Part shown: positions 56,520 to 64,000 of the stretch, piece by piece | Numbering within the stretch: position 1 is the stretch's first letter | How the letters are laid out: each line of letters opens with the position of its first letter | DNA from: Dermabacter sp. p3-SID358 | GTDB taxonomy: Bacteria > Actinomycetota > Actinomycetes > Actinomycetales > Dermabacteraceae | Assembly: GCF_025147465.1 (NCBI RefSeq) | Contig: NZ_JALXOZ010000001.1 | Span: 62,001 to 126,000 of the forward strand | Direction: 5' to 3' | Length of the DNA stretch: 64,000 bases | The notes under the pieces: model-generated | What the model was told of the DNA's origin: nothing | Database searches by the model: none | The model's input: the letters and a program-made list of their open reading frames with translations, nothing else | Position numbers and translations under genes: made by a program

Positions 56520-59201
56520 ATGCAGACAGCCGAGGTGTCCCGCCGCTGGCTCGACTTCTTCAAGAAAAAGGACCACGAGATCGTCCCGAGCGACTCGCTC
56601 GTTTCATCCGATCCATCAATCCTTTTCACGGTTGCCGGAATGGTGCCGTTCATTCCCTACATCGTTGGCACCGATGAGGCGCCCTGGCCTCGTGCGGCGA
56701 GCGTGCAAAAGTGCATTCGCACGAACGATATCGACAACGTCGGAAAGACCACGCGTCACGGCACGTTCTTTCAGATGGCTGGCAATTTTAGCTTTGGCGA
56801 CTACTTCAAGGAAGGCGCGATCGACTTCGCATGGGAGCTTCTGACGAGCAGTGTCGAGGACGGTGGCTATGGCCTCGAAGGCGATCGTATGTGGATCACC
56901 CTGTGGGAGAACGACAAGGAAGCGTTCGACCACCTGACGCGAGTGATCGGCATCGACCCCCAGCACATCGTGCGACTCCCGAAAGAGGAAAACTTCTGGT
57001 CGACCGGGCAGCCGGGGCCTGCGGGTCCGTGTGCCGAGTGGCATTACGATCGTGGTCCTGAGTTTGGGCCCGAAGCTGAAGGCGGAAACGTTGATCCGGG
57101 TGGTGATCGCTACCTCGAGATCTGGAACCTCGTGTTTGACCAGTTCATGCGCGGCGAGGGCAGTGGCAAGGATTACCCGCTCCTCGGCGAGCTTGATCGT
57201 AAGGCCATCGATACCGGACTCGGCGTTGAACGCCTTGCCTATCTTCTTCAGGGCAAGAACAACATGTACGAGACGGATCAGGTTTTCCCCGTGATCGCCC
57301 ATGCTGAGGAGCTTACGGACCGCCGCTACGGCACAGGCGATGAGGAATCCGATGTCCGCATGCGTGTCGTCGCCGACCACGTGCGCAGCGCAATGATGCT
57401 CGCCTCCGATGGTGTTCGCCCCGGGAATGAGGGGCGCGGCTACGTCATGCGTCGCCTTATTCGCCGTGCCGTTCGCTCGATGCGCCTTCTTGGTTTTGAT
57501 AAGCGGGCACTACCCGAGCTCCTCCCGGTGTCGAAGCAGGCCATGGTGGCCTCGTACCGGGTTCTCGAGGAGAAGTTTGGTGCAATCGAGGACGTGCTCT
57601 ACGCGGAGGAAGACGCTTTCCGCCGCACGCTCTCGCACGGCACGCAGATTTTCGAAGGGCTGAGCACGAACCTCAAGAAGAGCGGCTCGGATGTCCTCGC
57701 TGGCGAGGATGCCTTTACACTTCACGACACCTACGGTTTCCCGATTGACCTCACGCTCGAGATGGCCGAAGAAGCGGGCCTTCGTGTTGACGAGGCGGGT
57801 TTCCGTGCCGCGATGCAGGAGCAACGTGAGCGCGCACGAGCCGATGCTCAGGCAAAGAAGGCTGGCCACACGGACACTGCTCTTTTCCATGACATCGTGA
57901 ACGAGCACGGTCTCACGCGTTTCGTGGGGTACACGGACGACACGGTCTCGACGACTGTCGGATCGATCCTCGTGAATGGTGCCCTCACTGAGCATGTGAG
58001 CGCGCCCGCCGATATCGAAATCGTTCTCGCCGAGACTCCGTTCTACGCCGAGATGGGTGGCCAGCTCGCCGACCAGGGCACGATCAATCTTTCGGGAGGC
58101 GGCATCGTCGAAGTCGATGATGTTCAAGCACCCGTCAAAGGCCTTTCGGTTCATCGCGGTCGTCTTATTGAAGGAAGTGCTCGGGCTGGAGAGGCGGCAA
58201 TCGCGCGCATCGACACCGAGCGCCGCGGCGCCATCGCGCGTGCTCACACGGCCACGCACATGGTGCACCAGGCGCTTCGCGAAGAACTCGGCGACGGTGC
58301 AACTCAGGCTGGATCGGAAAACTCTCCTGGCCGCATGCGCTTCGACTTCCGCTACGGCCAGGCCGTGCCCCAGAGCTCGCTCGCGCAGGTTGAGGGCAAG
58401 GTCAATCAGATGCTGCAGCAAAACCTCGAAGTCACCGACGCCCAGATGCCGATTGATGAGGCAAAGGCACTCGGCGCTCAAGCCCTCTTCGGCGAAAAGT
58501 ACGGCGATATCGTGCGCGTTGTGTCCATCGGTGGTGATTGGTCGCGCGAACTGTGCGGCGGCACTCACGTCCCCATCACCGGCAGCCTCGGCTCCGTCCA
58601 GCTCGTATCGGAATCGTCGATCGGCTCCGGCGTGCGTCGTGTGGATGCGCTCGTGGGCGAGAGCGCATACAAGTTCCATTCGAAGGAACACGCGCTCGTG
58701 TCGCAGCTCGCGGAGATCCTCAAGGTTGGAGCTGAGGACATCCCCGAGCGCGTTCAGGCTCTGACGAAGCGTGTGAAGGAAATGGAGAAGAATCTCCAAC
58801 AGATGCGTGGCCAGCAGCTTCAAGCGCAAGCAGGCTCGCTCGTCGAGGCTGCGGTTCTTGTCTCAGGCGTTCGAGTCCTCGTGCATGATGCGGGGGAGGG
58901 CGTCGCCGCTGGCGATTTGCGCACTCTCGCCACTGATCTGCGGGCGAGGCTCGGGGAGTCGGAGGCGAGCGTGGTCGCGTTGGCAGGAGAGTCCGACGGT
59001 CGCGCCGCCCTCGTTGTTGCCACAAACGCTGCCGCGCGAGAAGCAGGCATCAAAGCCGGGGTGCTCTTGCGCGATGCTGCGGCTGCCATGAACGGCCGTG
59101 GCGGAGGCAAGGACGATCTCGCTCAGGGTGGTGGCGGTGAGCCAGGGCTCGTGTCGGCCGCCCTGGACACGATTACAACGGCGCTTCGCGGACGCGCATG
59201 A
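56520..59201 (+). CDS. alaS: Alanyl-tRNA synthetase
   Basis: AlaRS charges tRNA-Ala. The 893-residue protein has the class II catalytic domain (RWLDFFKKKDHEIVPS, GNFSFGDYFKEGAIDFAW), an editing domain with the zinc motifs HTATHMVHQALRE and CGGTHVP, and the C-Ala domain at the end. The ATG has AGGAAG upstream. It starts 51 bases after the rpsD terminator and leads the alaS-ruvX-mltG-aroE run. No T-box leader is visible. Confidence 0.97.
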   Translation: MQTAEVSRRWLDFFKKKDHEIVPSDSLVSSDPSILFTVAGMVPFIPYIVGTDEAPWPRAASVQKCIRTNDIDNVGKTTRHGTFFQMAGNFSFGDYFKEGAIDFAWELLTSSVEDGGYGLEGDRMWITLWENDKEAFDHLTRVIGIDPQHIVRLPKEENFWSTGQPGPAGPCAEWHYDRGPEFGPEAEGGNVDPGGDRYLEIWNLVFDQFMRGEGSGKDYPLLGELDRKAIDTGLGVERLAYLLQGKNNMYETDQVFPVIAHAEELTDRRYGTGDEESDVRMRVVADHVRSAMMLASDGVRPGNEGRGYVMRRLIRRAVRSMRLLGFDKRALPELLPVSKQAMVASYRVLEEKFGAIEDVLYAEEDAFRRTLSHGTQIFEGLSTNLKKSGSDVLAGEDAFTLHDTYGFPIDLTLEMAEEAGLRVDEAGFRAAMQEQRERARADAQAKKAGHTDTALFHDIVNEHGLTRFVGYTDDTVSTTVGSILVNGALTEHVSAPADIEIVLAETPFYAEMGGQLADQGTINLSGGGIVEVDDVQAPVKGLSVHRGRLIEGSARAGEAAIARIDTERRGAIARAHTATHMVHQALREELGDGATQAGSENSPGRMRFDFRYGQAVPQSSLAQVEGKVNQMLQQNLEVTDAQMPIDEAKALGAQALFGEKYGDIVRVVSIGGDWSRELCGGTHVPITGSLGSVQLVSESSIGSGVRRVDALVGESAYKFHSKEHALVSQLAEILKVGAEDIPERVQALTKRVKEMEKNLQQMRGQQLQAQAGSLVEAAVLVSGVRVLVHDAGEGVAAGDLRTLATDLRARLGESEASVVALAGESDGRAALVVATNAAAREAGIKAGVLLRDAAAAMNGRGGGKDDLAQGGGGEPGLVSAALDTITTALRGRA

Positions 59202-59680
59202 TGTCGCGCCGCTTTGTGCGGATTGGCGTCGATGTGGGCGACGCTCGGGTCGGCGTTGCTCGAAGCGATGCCGACGGTCTCCTTGCGACGCCTGTCGAAA
59301 CTTTCCCGCGCGCTGACGCTGCCTCCAGGCTTCAGGCGCTTATCACCGAGCTTGAGGCCGAGCGTCTCTATGTGGGCAAGCCACGCCTTTTGAGCGGGGA
59401 GGAGGGCACTGCTGTCGAGAAAGCCCATTCCTTCGTCTCGGAACTCGCCGATCTTGAGCCTATTGTGGGAGAACCCGACTACGACGTGTACCTTGTAGAC
59501 GAACGCTTGAGCACAGTGAGTGCTCACCGTGCTCTACGCGACTCCGGTCGCCGGCACCGGACCCATCGGCCGGTTATCGACCAGGTCGCAGCGGTCATGA
59601 TCCTCCAGACCGCCCTCGATTTTGAACGCGCCCGCGGCGCCGCGGCCGGAGAGCCGTGGAGCCCCGGCGATTCCCACTAA
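59198..59680 (+). CDS. ruvX: Holliday junction resolvase-like RuvX/YqgF
   Basis: The 160-residue RNase H-fold protein has the first catalytic aspartate in RIGVDVGDARVGVA and a C-terminal DERLSTVSAHRAL and HRPVIDQVAAVMILQ. YqgF proteins act in pre-16S rRNA 5' processing and possibly recombination. The first of two adjacent ATGs overlaps the alaS stop; the second, at 59201, is equally possible. Confidence 0.92.
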   Translation: MMSRRFVRIGVDVGDARVGVARSDADGLLATPVETFPRADAASRLQALITELEAERLYVGKPRLLSGEEGTAVEKAHSFVSELADLEPIVGEPDYDVYLVDERLSTVSAHRALRDSGRRHRTHRPVIDQVAAVMILQTALDFERARGAAAGEPWSPGDSH

Positions 59681-59689
59681 GGAGTATTC

Positions 59690-60838
59690 GTGCCAGACTC
59701 TTCCCTTGAGGACCTGCTGGGCTCGTCAGGCGAAACTCAGCCGAGCTCGAGGCGCGACAAGCGTCGGAATACAAAGCAGAACAAAGTCAAACGCTTTGTG
59801 CCAGCCATCCTTGTGGTTCTCGTGCTTGCGGCGCTTGGCGGTGGCGGATTCTTTGGCTACTCCTGGATTTCGAACAACGTGAATGTTTCACACACCTCGA
59901 AGGACTTTGACGGCGAGGGCAAGGGTGAGGTCGAGATCGTCGTGAACAACGGCGACACCGGCTCGGATATCGCAGAAACCCTCGTGAAAGCCGGCGTTAT
60001 TAAAACGAAGGGCCCGTTCGTCAATGCTTTTTCGGCGAGCCAGGATGCTGCAAACATCACTCCCGGCACGTACAAACTCCGTAAGCAGATGAGTGGAGCC
60101 TCTGCTTTGCGTTTGCTTCTCGATCCCGCGAGCCGAGTGGGGATTCGCGTGACGTTCCCCGAGGGGCAGACCGCGCAAAAAATGTACGAGCGCCTCAGTG
60201 AAGCAACTGGTTTACCCGTTGAAGATTTCGAGAAGGCCGGCGCCGATTACGAGGCGCGTGGCGTTCCCGAAAATCCGGCACAATCCATCGAGGGGTACCT
60301 GTGGCCGGGTACGTATGATTTCCGTGAGGAAGACTCGGCCGAGGACATTCTCGACCAGATGGTTTCACGCATGACCGCACAGCTTGAGAAGAAGGGCATA
60401 CCTCAAGAGAAGTGGCACGAGACCCTCACGATCGCCTCGATCGTGGAAAAGGAAGCCCGGGATCCGGAGGACTACGGCAAGGTTGTGCGCACTCTCGAGA
60501 ATCGCCTCGCAGGCGTCGGTGAAGCGGGCGGTAAGCCCATGAACCTCCAGCTCGATTCGACGGTTGCCTACTTTACAAAGAGCGAAACAATTTCAACGAC
60601 GCCCGAGCAACGCGCGACTGACTCTCCCTACAACACCTACAAGCATCCCGGGCTCCCCATCGGGCCAATCTCGAACCCCGGCGATGCGACGATTGATGCC
60701 GTGAAGAACCCGCCCGAGGGGCCATGGCTGTACTGGGTGACGGTCAATACCGAGACGGGGGAGACGAAGTTTGCGAGCACCAAGGCCGAGCATGACAAGA
60801 ACGTGCAGGAGTGGCGCGAGTGGGCGAAGAAAAAGTAG
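59690..60838 (+). CDS. mltG: Endolytic murein transglycosylase MltG
   Basis: MltG cuts new glycan strands and so sets their length. The 382-residue protein has a basic N-terminus, one membrane helix (about residues 36-58) and an external YceG domain with the catalytic glutamate region TIASIVEKEARDPED and SPYNTYKHPGLPIGPISNPG. The GTG has AAGGAG overlapping the ruvX stop codon. Confidence 0.94.
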   Translation: MPDSSLEDLLGSSGETQPSSRRDKRRNTKQNKVKRFVPAILVVLVLAALGGGGFFGYSWISNNVNVSHTSKDFDGEGKGEVEIVVNNGDTGSDIAETLVKAGVIKTKGPFVNAFSASQDAANITPGTYKLRKQMSGASALRLLLDPASRVGIRVTFPEGQTAQKMYERLSEATGLPVEDFEKAGADYEARGVPENPAQSIEGYLWPGTYDFREEDSAEDILDQMVSRMTAQLEKKGIPQEKWHETLTIASIVEKEARDPEDYGKVVRTLENRLAGVGEAGGKPMNLQLDSTVAYFTKSETISTTPEQRATDSPYNTYKHPGLPIGPISNPGDATIDAVKNPPEGPWLYWVTVNTETGETKFASTKAEHDKNVQEWREWAKKK

Positions 60839-61710
60839 CTGTGAGGCCGCTTCGGTTGGCGGTGATCGGGGATCCGATTGCGCATTCACTTTCCCCCGAG
60901 CTTCACGCGGCTGCGTATCGCGCCCTCGGCATTGACGGTGTGAGTTACGAACGGATCCATGTGCCGCGCGGAGAGTTCGAGCAGTTCGCTCGAGACGTTC
61001 TGCCTTCGCTCGACGGCGTAAGCGTCACCATGCCGCACAAGATCCACGCGCATGAGCTTGCCCTCGCCCACGGCCCCCACGCAGAGCTCGGTATCGCAAA
61101 CACCCTCATTCCTCTCGGCGAGGGTCGTCATCGCCAATACGCCGCTTTTAACACTGATGTTGCGGGTATAACCGGTGCTCTTGCCTCGGCAAGAATCTCG
61201 GGAATCGAGAGCGCAACCCTACTTGGATCGGGCGCAACCGCGCTTTCACTCGCGACCGCTCTTTGCGAAGCCGGCTGCACCAACTTCACTCTTCTTGCCC
61301 GCTCGCGAGAGAAACTTGCCCCGCTCGAGTCTTTATTGATTCGCCGGGGTGCACGCGTGAACGTAGGCGACTGGGATCGGCCCGAGTTAAGTTTCCACTC
61401 GGATATCGTCGCGAGTGCGCTCGCGCTCGAGGGTGCAGAAGTCGTCGCCGAGCGAGTCTTGCGGCATATGCACGATGTAGCGCGGGTACCGTCGGCCTTT
61501 TTTGACGCTCTCTATTTTCCTCATCCAACCCCGCTCGAGCGTATTCACGCGGCCCTCGTCTCCACGCTGGACGGGACTTGTGAGCCTGCGTTCGCGACAG
61601 GGGCGCATATGCTCGCGCACCAAGCGGCCCGCCAGGTGGAACTCATGTGCGGAGTCGACCAAGCACCTGCAGAAGCGATGTATGAGGAGGTCTTCGGGTC
61701 GGCGCGTTAG
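60820..61710 (+). CDS. aroE: Shikimate dehydrogenase
   Basis: AroE reduces 3-dehydroshikimate in the aromatic amino-acid pathway. The protein of about 296 residues has the substrate site IAHSLSPELH, the catalytic lysine in VTMPHKIHAHE, NTDVAG, and the nucleotide-binding LLGSGATALSLATAL. GTG codons at 60811, 60820 and 60841 are all in frame. The one at 60820 has AGGAG eight bases upstream and overlaps mltG; 60841 would fit the bare family length. Confidence 0.9.
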   Translation: MGEEKVAVRPLRLAVIGDPIAHSLSPELHAAAYRALGIDGVSYERIHVPRGEFEQFARDVLPSLDGVSVTMPHKIHAHELALAHGPHAELGIANTLIPLGEGRHRQYAAFNTDVAGITGALASARISGIESATLLGSGATALSLATALCEAGCTNFTLLARSREKLAPLESLLIRRGARVNVGDWDRPELSFHSDIVASALALEGAEVVAERVLRHMHDVARVPSAFFDALYFPHPTPLERIHAALVSTLDGTCEPAFATGAHMLAHQAARQVELMCGVDQAPAEAMYEEVFGSAR

Positions 61711-62171
61711 CACCCACCCTGGTAGCCAAGTTGGCGCCACGCTTCATAGACGGCAATCGATGCCGAATTTGCGAGATTGAGCGACCTACGCCCCTCAAGC
61801 ATGGGGATGCGTACCGAATCCGTAATGCGGGGGTGCTTGAGAACCCAGTCGGGAAGGCCCGTGTCCTCACGGCCAAAGAGAAGGACGTCCGATTCTTCGT
61901 AGCGAATTTCGTGAAAGCGGCGCCTTGTGTGGCCCGTGAAGGCGAACACGCGAGATGCAGGCAGAGCATCGAATGCTTGTTCAAGGCTGTCGTGAACCGT
62001 CATAACGGCGAGATCGTGGTAGTCGAGCCCAGCGCGCCGCAAATGGGCGTCGCCAAAATTGAAGCCGAGTGGCTTAATGAGGTGAAGTGGCGCACCGGTG
62101 ACGGCAGAAAGCCTGATGGCGTTGCCGGTGTTGCCTGGGATGAGGGGCTCAAAAAACATGATGTGGGGCAT
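61707..62171 (-). CDS. trmL: tRNA (cytidine/uridine-34 2'-O)-methyltransferase TrmL
   Basis: TrmL methylates the wobble base of certain tRNA-Leu species in the bacteria studied. The 154-residue SPOUT protein has PLIPGNTGNAIRL, LLFGREDTGLP and IPMLEGRRSLNLANSASIAVYEAWRQ (in pieces), the knot region of the family. The ATG at 62171 is chosen by family match. It converges on aroE with a four-base overlap. A tRNA-Leu gene lies 154 bases upstream on the other strand. Confidence 0.88.
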   Translation of the reverse strand: MPHIMFFEPLIPGNTGNAIRLSAVTGAPLHLIKPLGFNFGDAHLRRAGLDYHDLAVMTVHDSLEQAFDALPASRVFAFTGHTRRRFHEIRYEESDVLLFGREDTGLPDWVLKHPRITDSVRIPMLEGRRSLNLANSASIAVYEAWRQLGYQGGC

Positions 62172-62324
62172 GCCTTTGAGTTTCTCACGGTGTATGGGCG
62201 GGAGTAGCACTGCACCCTCGCGTGATTCCCTTCACGAAACGGTGAAATTGCGGCGCTTGATTTCCCCGGAGGTGCCTGCGGTGGTAATCTCAATGAGTCG
62301 CAAACGAAGAAGCGGCAAAACCCG

Positions 62325-62410
62325 GTCCGGGTGGCGGAATAGGTAGACGCGCTAGCTTGAGGTGCTAGTGCCCGCTTAAGGGCGTGGGGGTTCAAGTCCC
62401 CCCTCGGACA
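62325..62410 (+). tRNA. tRNA-Leu (anticodon GAG)
   Basis: An 86-base class II tRNA runs from GTCCGGG to CTCGGAC plus discriminator A. The anticodon loop TTGAGGT gives GAG, which reads CTC, the favoured leucine codon here. The variable arm is long (TGCCCGCTTAAGGGCG). CCA is not encoded. Confidence 0.95.
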
Positions 62411-62418
62411 CCGAGACA

Positions 62419-62460
62419 AACCCCGTGCAGGAGATCCTGCACGGGGTTGTTCTTTTGTTT
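62419..62460 (+). terminator. Terminator after tRNA-Leu
   Basis: AACCCCGTGCAGGA and TCCTGCACGGGGTT form a 14-bp perfect stem closed by a two-base GA loop. The T-rich tail GTTCTTTTGTTT follows. Confidence 0.9.
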
Positions 62461-62510
62461 CGTGCTTCCTCTTACTCTCGGGCTTAGCCCACGACTGAAC
62501 GCCTGATCAA

Positions 62511-62544
62511 CGTTCATTTAAAGTTATCGATCGTTCATTTAAAG
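62511..62544 (+). repeat. Two 13-bp direct repeats, 21 bp apart
   Basis: CGTTCATTTAAAG occurs at 62511-62523 and again at 62532-62544, exactly 21 bases (two helical turns) apart, in an AT-rich patch of a GC-rich genome. This is the layout of a tandem binding site for an activator. It lies 29 bases upstream of a possible -10 box (TATTGT, 62574-62579). Confidence 0.6.
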
Positions 62545-62582
62545 GTCGCGCCCCGGTTCGTTGCCTCTGTTTCTATTGTGAT

Positions 62583-62785
62583 GGGCGTCTCGTAGGGGCG
62601 GAGAGACGAGTTCCAACCTCGCGGAGCGGGCATGCGCTAACGCGGTGCAGGTAGCGGAGATGAGGCGGGGGCCTCACTTCACAGCCTTCGCCACGGCATG
62701 AATGAAGATCGGTTGGAACCGCGGGCGAAGCTGTGCCTTGAGAGGTGATGAACGCTTCGCCCGCCCCGCCCGCACCACAGTTTTA
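62583..62785 (+). ncRNA. Possible structured RNA between tRNA-Leu and the prepilin-peptidase gene
   Basis: No plausible protein is encoded in this stretch, yet it holds three inverted repeats. CGTCTC (62586-62591) pairs with GAGACG (62603-62608). GTTCCAACC (62610-62618) pairs with GGTTGGAAC (62711-62719) over 92 bases. GCGGGCGAAGC (62721-62731) pairs with GCTTCGCCCGC (62754-62764). The last could end a transcript. TATTGT (62574-62579) could be its -10 box. No known RNA family is recognised. Transcription is not shown, and the strand is inferred. Confidence 0.4.
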
Positions 62786-62845
62786 CCCGCCACCCCCGCG
62801 GGGAGGTCCTGTGCTCAGGGATCGCCCAGTCCGTCAAGGGAACAC

Positions 62846-63349
62846 TCAAAAGAGACCGAGGAGCGAGAGAGCAAGGCCACCGTAAGGGGCACTCAAGATT
62901 ATTGGCCCGAAAGCGAAGCGGGTTTTCGTACTGCGTGTGCGGAGAAGTACCCAGAGTGCGGCGAACGCGCCCGCACCGCAAAGCCACGCCAGGGCGCCGA
63001 GAAGAATAGGCATGCCTCCGAGAGCGGCCAGGAGAACGGTTGCAGGCGTGACTTTCGCGTCGCCCATGCCGATGCTCCCGGGGGAGAGGAGGGCGAATCC
63101 GCAAGCAATAACTCCGACCACGAGGCTGAGGGCGCATGCTCCGAGAACACGAGCGGTGAGAGAAGGGGCAATGAGCGCGGCGGTCGCCGCTGTGCAGGCT
63201 ACTGCTCCGTTGAGCGCGAGTGTGAGCTTGTTAGGAAGGCGATGTTCGCGAACATCGATATAGGAAAGCGGAACCGCGAAGGTCAGGTGCGCACACGCGA
63301 CAAAAGCAAAAAGCACGGTCGCAGCGGTCGAATCGAAAGTGCTGATCAC
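62846..63349 (-). CDS. A24 prepilin-peptidase-like membrane protein
   Basis: The 167-residue protein has about six membrane helices and the two catalytic aspartates of type IV prepilin peptidases: Asp32 in SYIDVREHRLPN and Asp97 in the GxGD motif GMGDAKV. It lacks the N-terminal methylase domain of PilD, as is common in Actinomycetota. Such enzymes process pseudopilins of Flp/Tad or competence pili. No pilus genes lie in the window. The start is a GTG without a clear ribosome site. Confidence 0.8.
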   Translation of the reverse strand: MISTFDSTAATVLFAFVACAHLTFAVPLSYIDVREHRLPNKLTLALNGAVACTAATAALIAPSLTARVLGACALSLVVGVIACGFALLSPGSIGMGDAKVTPATVLLAALGGMPILLGALAWLCGAGAFAALWVLLRTRSTKTRFAFGPIILSAPYGGLALSLLGLF

Positions 63350-63399
63350 GCCTTTAGTCCATCACATTCATGAGCACAAAGGGGCCTGAAGCCTTGCGC

Positions 63400-63408
63400 T
63401 GTGGATAA
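63400..63408 (-). promoter_or_regulatory. Perfect DnaA-box sequence
   Basis: TGTGGATAA is the exact complement of the DnaA box TTATCCACA. It lies in the 62-base gap between the DUF5703 and prepilin-peptidase genes. Function is unproven. Confidence 0.35.
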
Positions 63409-63411
63409 CTG

Positions 63412-63699
63412 CTACGGAGCGCTTACGCGCATAATTCTCCGGCGAAGCCACACCTTCTTGCCGCCGCCGATGAACTTTTGAGTGCGTGCGAGCTCCCAAC
63501 GCCCGTATTCGGCCTCATCCGTGAGAGCTTGTCGTGCCTGGCCGATCGAAGTGCCCTTCGGGATCGTCAGAACCTGAAACTCGTAGTCGCGAACGGAGCG
63601 GCCCTTGCTCACCGGAGCTTTCGTGAGGTTCGAGGGCCTCGAGACCTTCCATTTCGGAGGTAGCACAGACGTGCGTGAGCGATCCGGAATATTCGTCAT
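63412..63699 (-). CDS. DUF5703 family protein
   Basis: This 95-residue basic protein matches actinobacterial DUF5703: YEFQVLTIPKGTSIGQARQAL, EYGRWELARTQKF and KVWLRRRIMRV. Function is unknown. The ATG at 63699 has AAAGGAG five bases upstream; the open frame extends upstream but without family likeness. It is divergent from the last gene of the window. Confidence 0.82.
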   Translation of the reverse strand: MTNIPDRSRTSVLPPKWKVSRPSNLTKAPVSKGRSVRDYEFQVLTIPKGTSIGQARQALTDEAEYGRWELARTQKFIGGGKKVWLRRRIMRVSAP

Positions 63700-63799
63700 G
63701 GGAGCTCCTTTCTTCCGCTGAGTCTGCCACCTCGCCGGGCCCGCAAAAAATTGGCGCCGAAATCCGGGCAATCCGCTACCGTTCGCTCCTGATTCGGGG

Positions 63800-63805
63800 T
63801 ATTTT
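63800..63805 (+). promoter_or_regulatory. Putative -10 box of the last, leaderless gene
   Basis: TATTTT lies six bases before the ATG at 63812, and no ribosome site is present. A -35 box is unclear. Confidence 0.4.
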
Positions 63806-63811
63806 CGTTCC

Positions 63812-64000
63812 ATGAACACGAAAGATCCTCGCGCCGCACTGACCGCCCTGATCGCCGCTCTTGAGCGCCACTACGATGTCATCGCCGCCACGAATGGCGA
63901 GGATGAAGACCAGCTCGATGTCGCGACTGAGCGTCTCTCGATCGCCTTCGAGAACTACGACGACGCACTGTTCGATGCATACAACGTCGCGACCCCGTTC
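63812..64000 (+). CDS. Actinobacterial conserved protein often annotated 'primosomal protein', 5' part
   Basis: The frame starts MNTKDPRAALTALIAALERH, continues through AFENYDDALFDAYNV and is still open at the window end (63 residues seen). This start resembles a conserved actinobacterial family of about 190 residues that databases often call primosomal protein without experimental proof. It begins with an acidic helical region. The rest lies beyond the window. Confidence 0.6.
   Translation, partial: MNTKDPRAALTALIAALERHYDVIAATNGEDEDQLDVATERLSIAFENYDDALFDAYNVATPF

Noticed and set aside
62583-62785. Assignment of the structured region to tmRNA, SRP RNA or 6C RNA
   Set aside because: None of the defining elements is seen: no tRNA-like ends or tag frame, no SRP tetraloop domain, and no pair of C-rich hairpin loops.

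Overview
The window is about 64 kb of chromosome from a high-GC Gram-positive bacterium (Actinomycetota), most likely a member of the Micrococcales close to the Dermabacter/Brachybacterium group. The support is the gene content: homodimeric pyruvate dehydrogenase AceE, the GlnE/GlnA1/GlnA2 set, polyphosphate glucokinase, alpha2 glycyl-tRNA synthetase, and the actinobacterial families DUF3052, DUF3145, DUF4191 and DUF5703. Strong CTC/CGC/GCG codon use and several genes that look leaderless point the same way. The genus is inferred, not shown.

Layout. 1-4950 (+): end of a CorC/HlyC CBS-domain protein, then era, leuA, recO and uppS. 4957-8682 (-): a DedA-family membrane protein and a zinc-uptake operon znuA-znuC-znuB-zur, with a candidate Zur box overlapping its promoter. 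8825-14726 (+): glyS, dusB, dgt, dnaG. 14758-16463 (-): a DUF3145 gene, an OsmC-like protein coupled to def, and tRNA-Asn. 16615-16688 (+): a tRNA with a CAT anticodon. 16768-23642 (-): an acetyl-CoA/fatty-acid operon aceE-gntR-fabD-fabH-acpP-fabF. 23892-24452 (+): a DUF3052 gene and tRNA-Val.

24488-29400 is an accessory region. It holds a GNAT acetyltransferase, an HxlR regulator divergent from a quinone-oxidoreductase-like gene and flanked by diverged direct repeats, a C-terminal fragment of class I fumarase, a tandem-GNAT protein divergent from a TetR regulator, a worn helix-turn-helix remnant, and a 30-bp perfect palindrome. Core genes resume at 29405.

29405-33061 (+): sufS, sufU, a Nif3-like gene and an S66 LD-carboxypeptidase. 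33065-37137: yaaA (-), RNase P RNA (+), ppgK (-), map (-), a small acidic protein (+), panB (-). 37241-43916: nitrogen assimilation, with glnA2 and glnE (+), an uncharacterised PD-(D/E)XK-type nuclease gene (+) and glnA1 (-). 44030-51684: an RDD protein, a DUF4191 protein, lipoate synthesis (lipB, lipA), a membrane pseudokinase-like protein, and the lipoyl enzymes sucB and lpd. 51919-55616: pepA, two small membrane proteins, rarA. 55758-61710 (+): rpsD, alaS, ruvX, mltG, aroE. The right end has trmL (-), tRNA-Leu (+), a 435-bp non-coding stretch with long inverted repeats that may encode a structured RNA, a prepilin-peptidase-like gene (-), a DUF5703 gene (-) and the start of a further gene (+).

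The genes join into a carbon-flow theme. AceE, SucB and Lpd with LipA/LipB make acetyl-CoA, the fab operon uses it, and PanB supplies the pantothenate arm for CoA and ACP. A second theme is glutamine synthetase and its adenylylation. No prophage, CRISPR array or defence island was seen. The most unusual parts are the non-coding region at 62511-62790, the repeat-flanked accessory cassette, and the candidate operators next to acpP, lipA and znuA.
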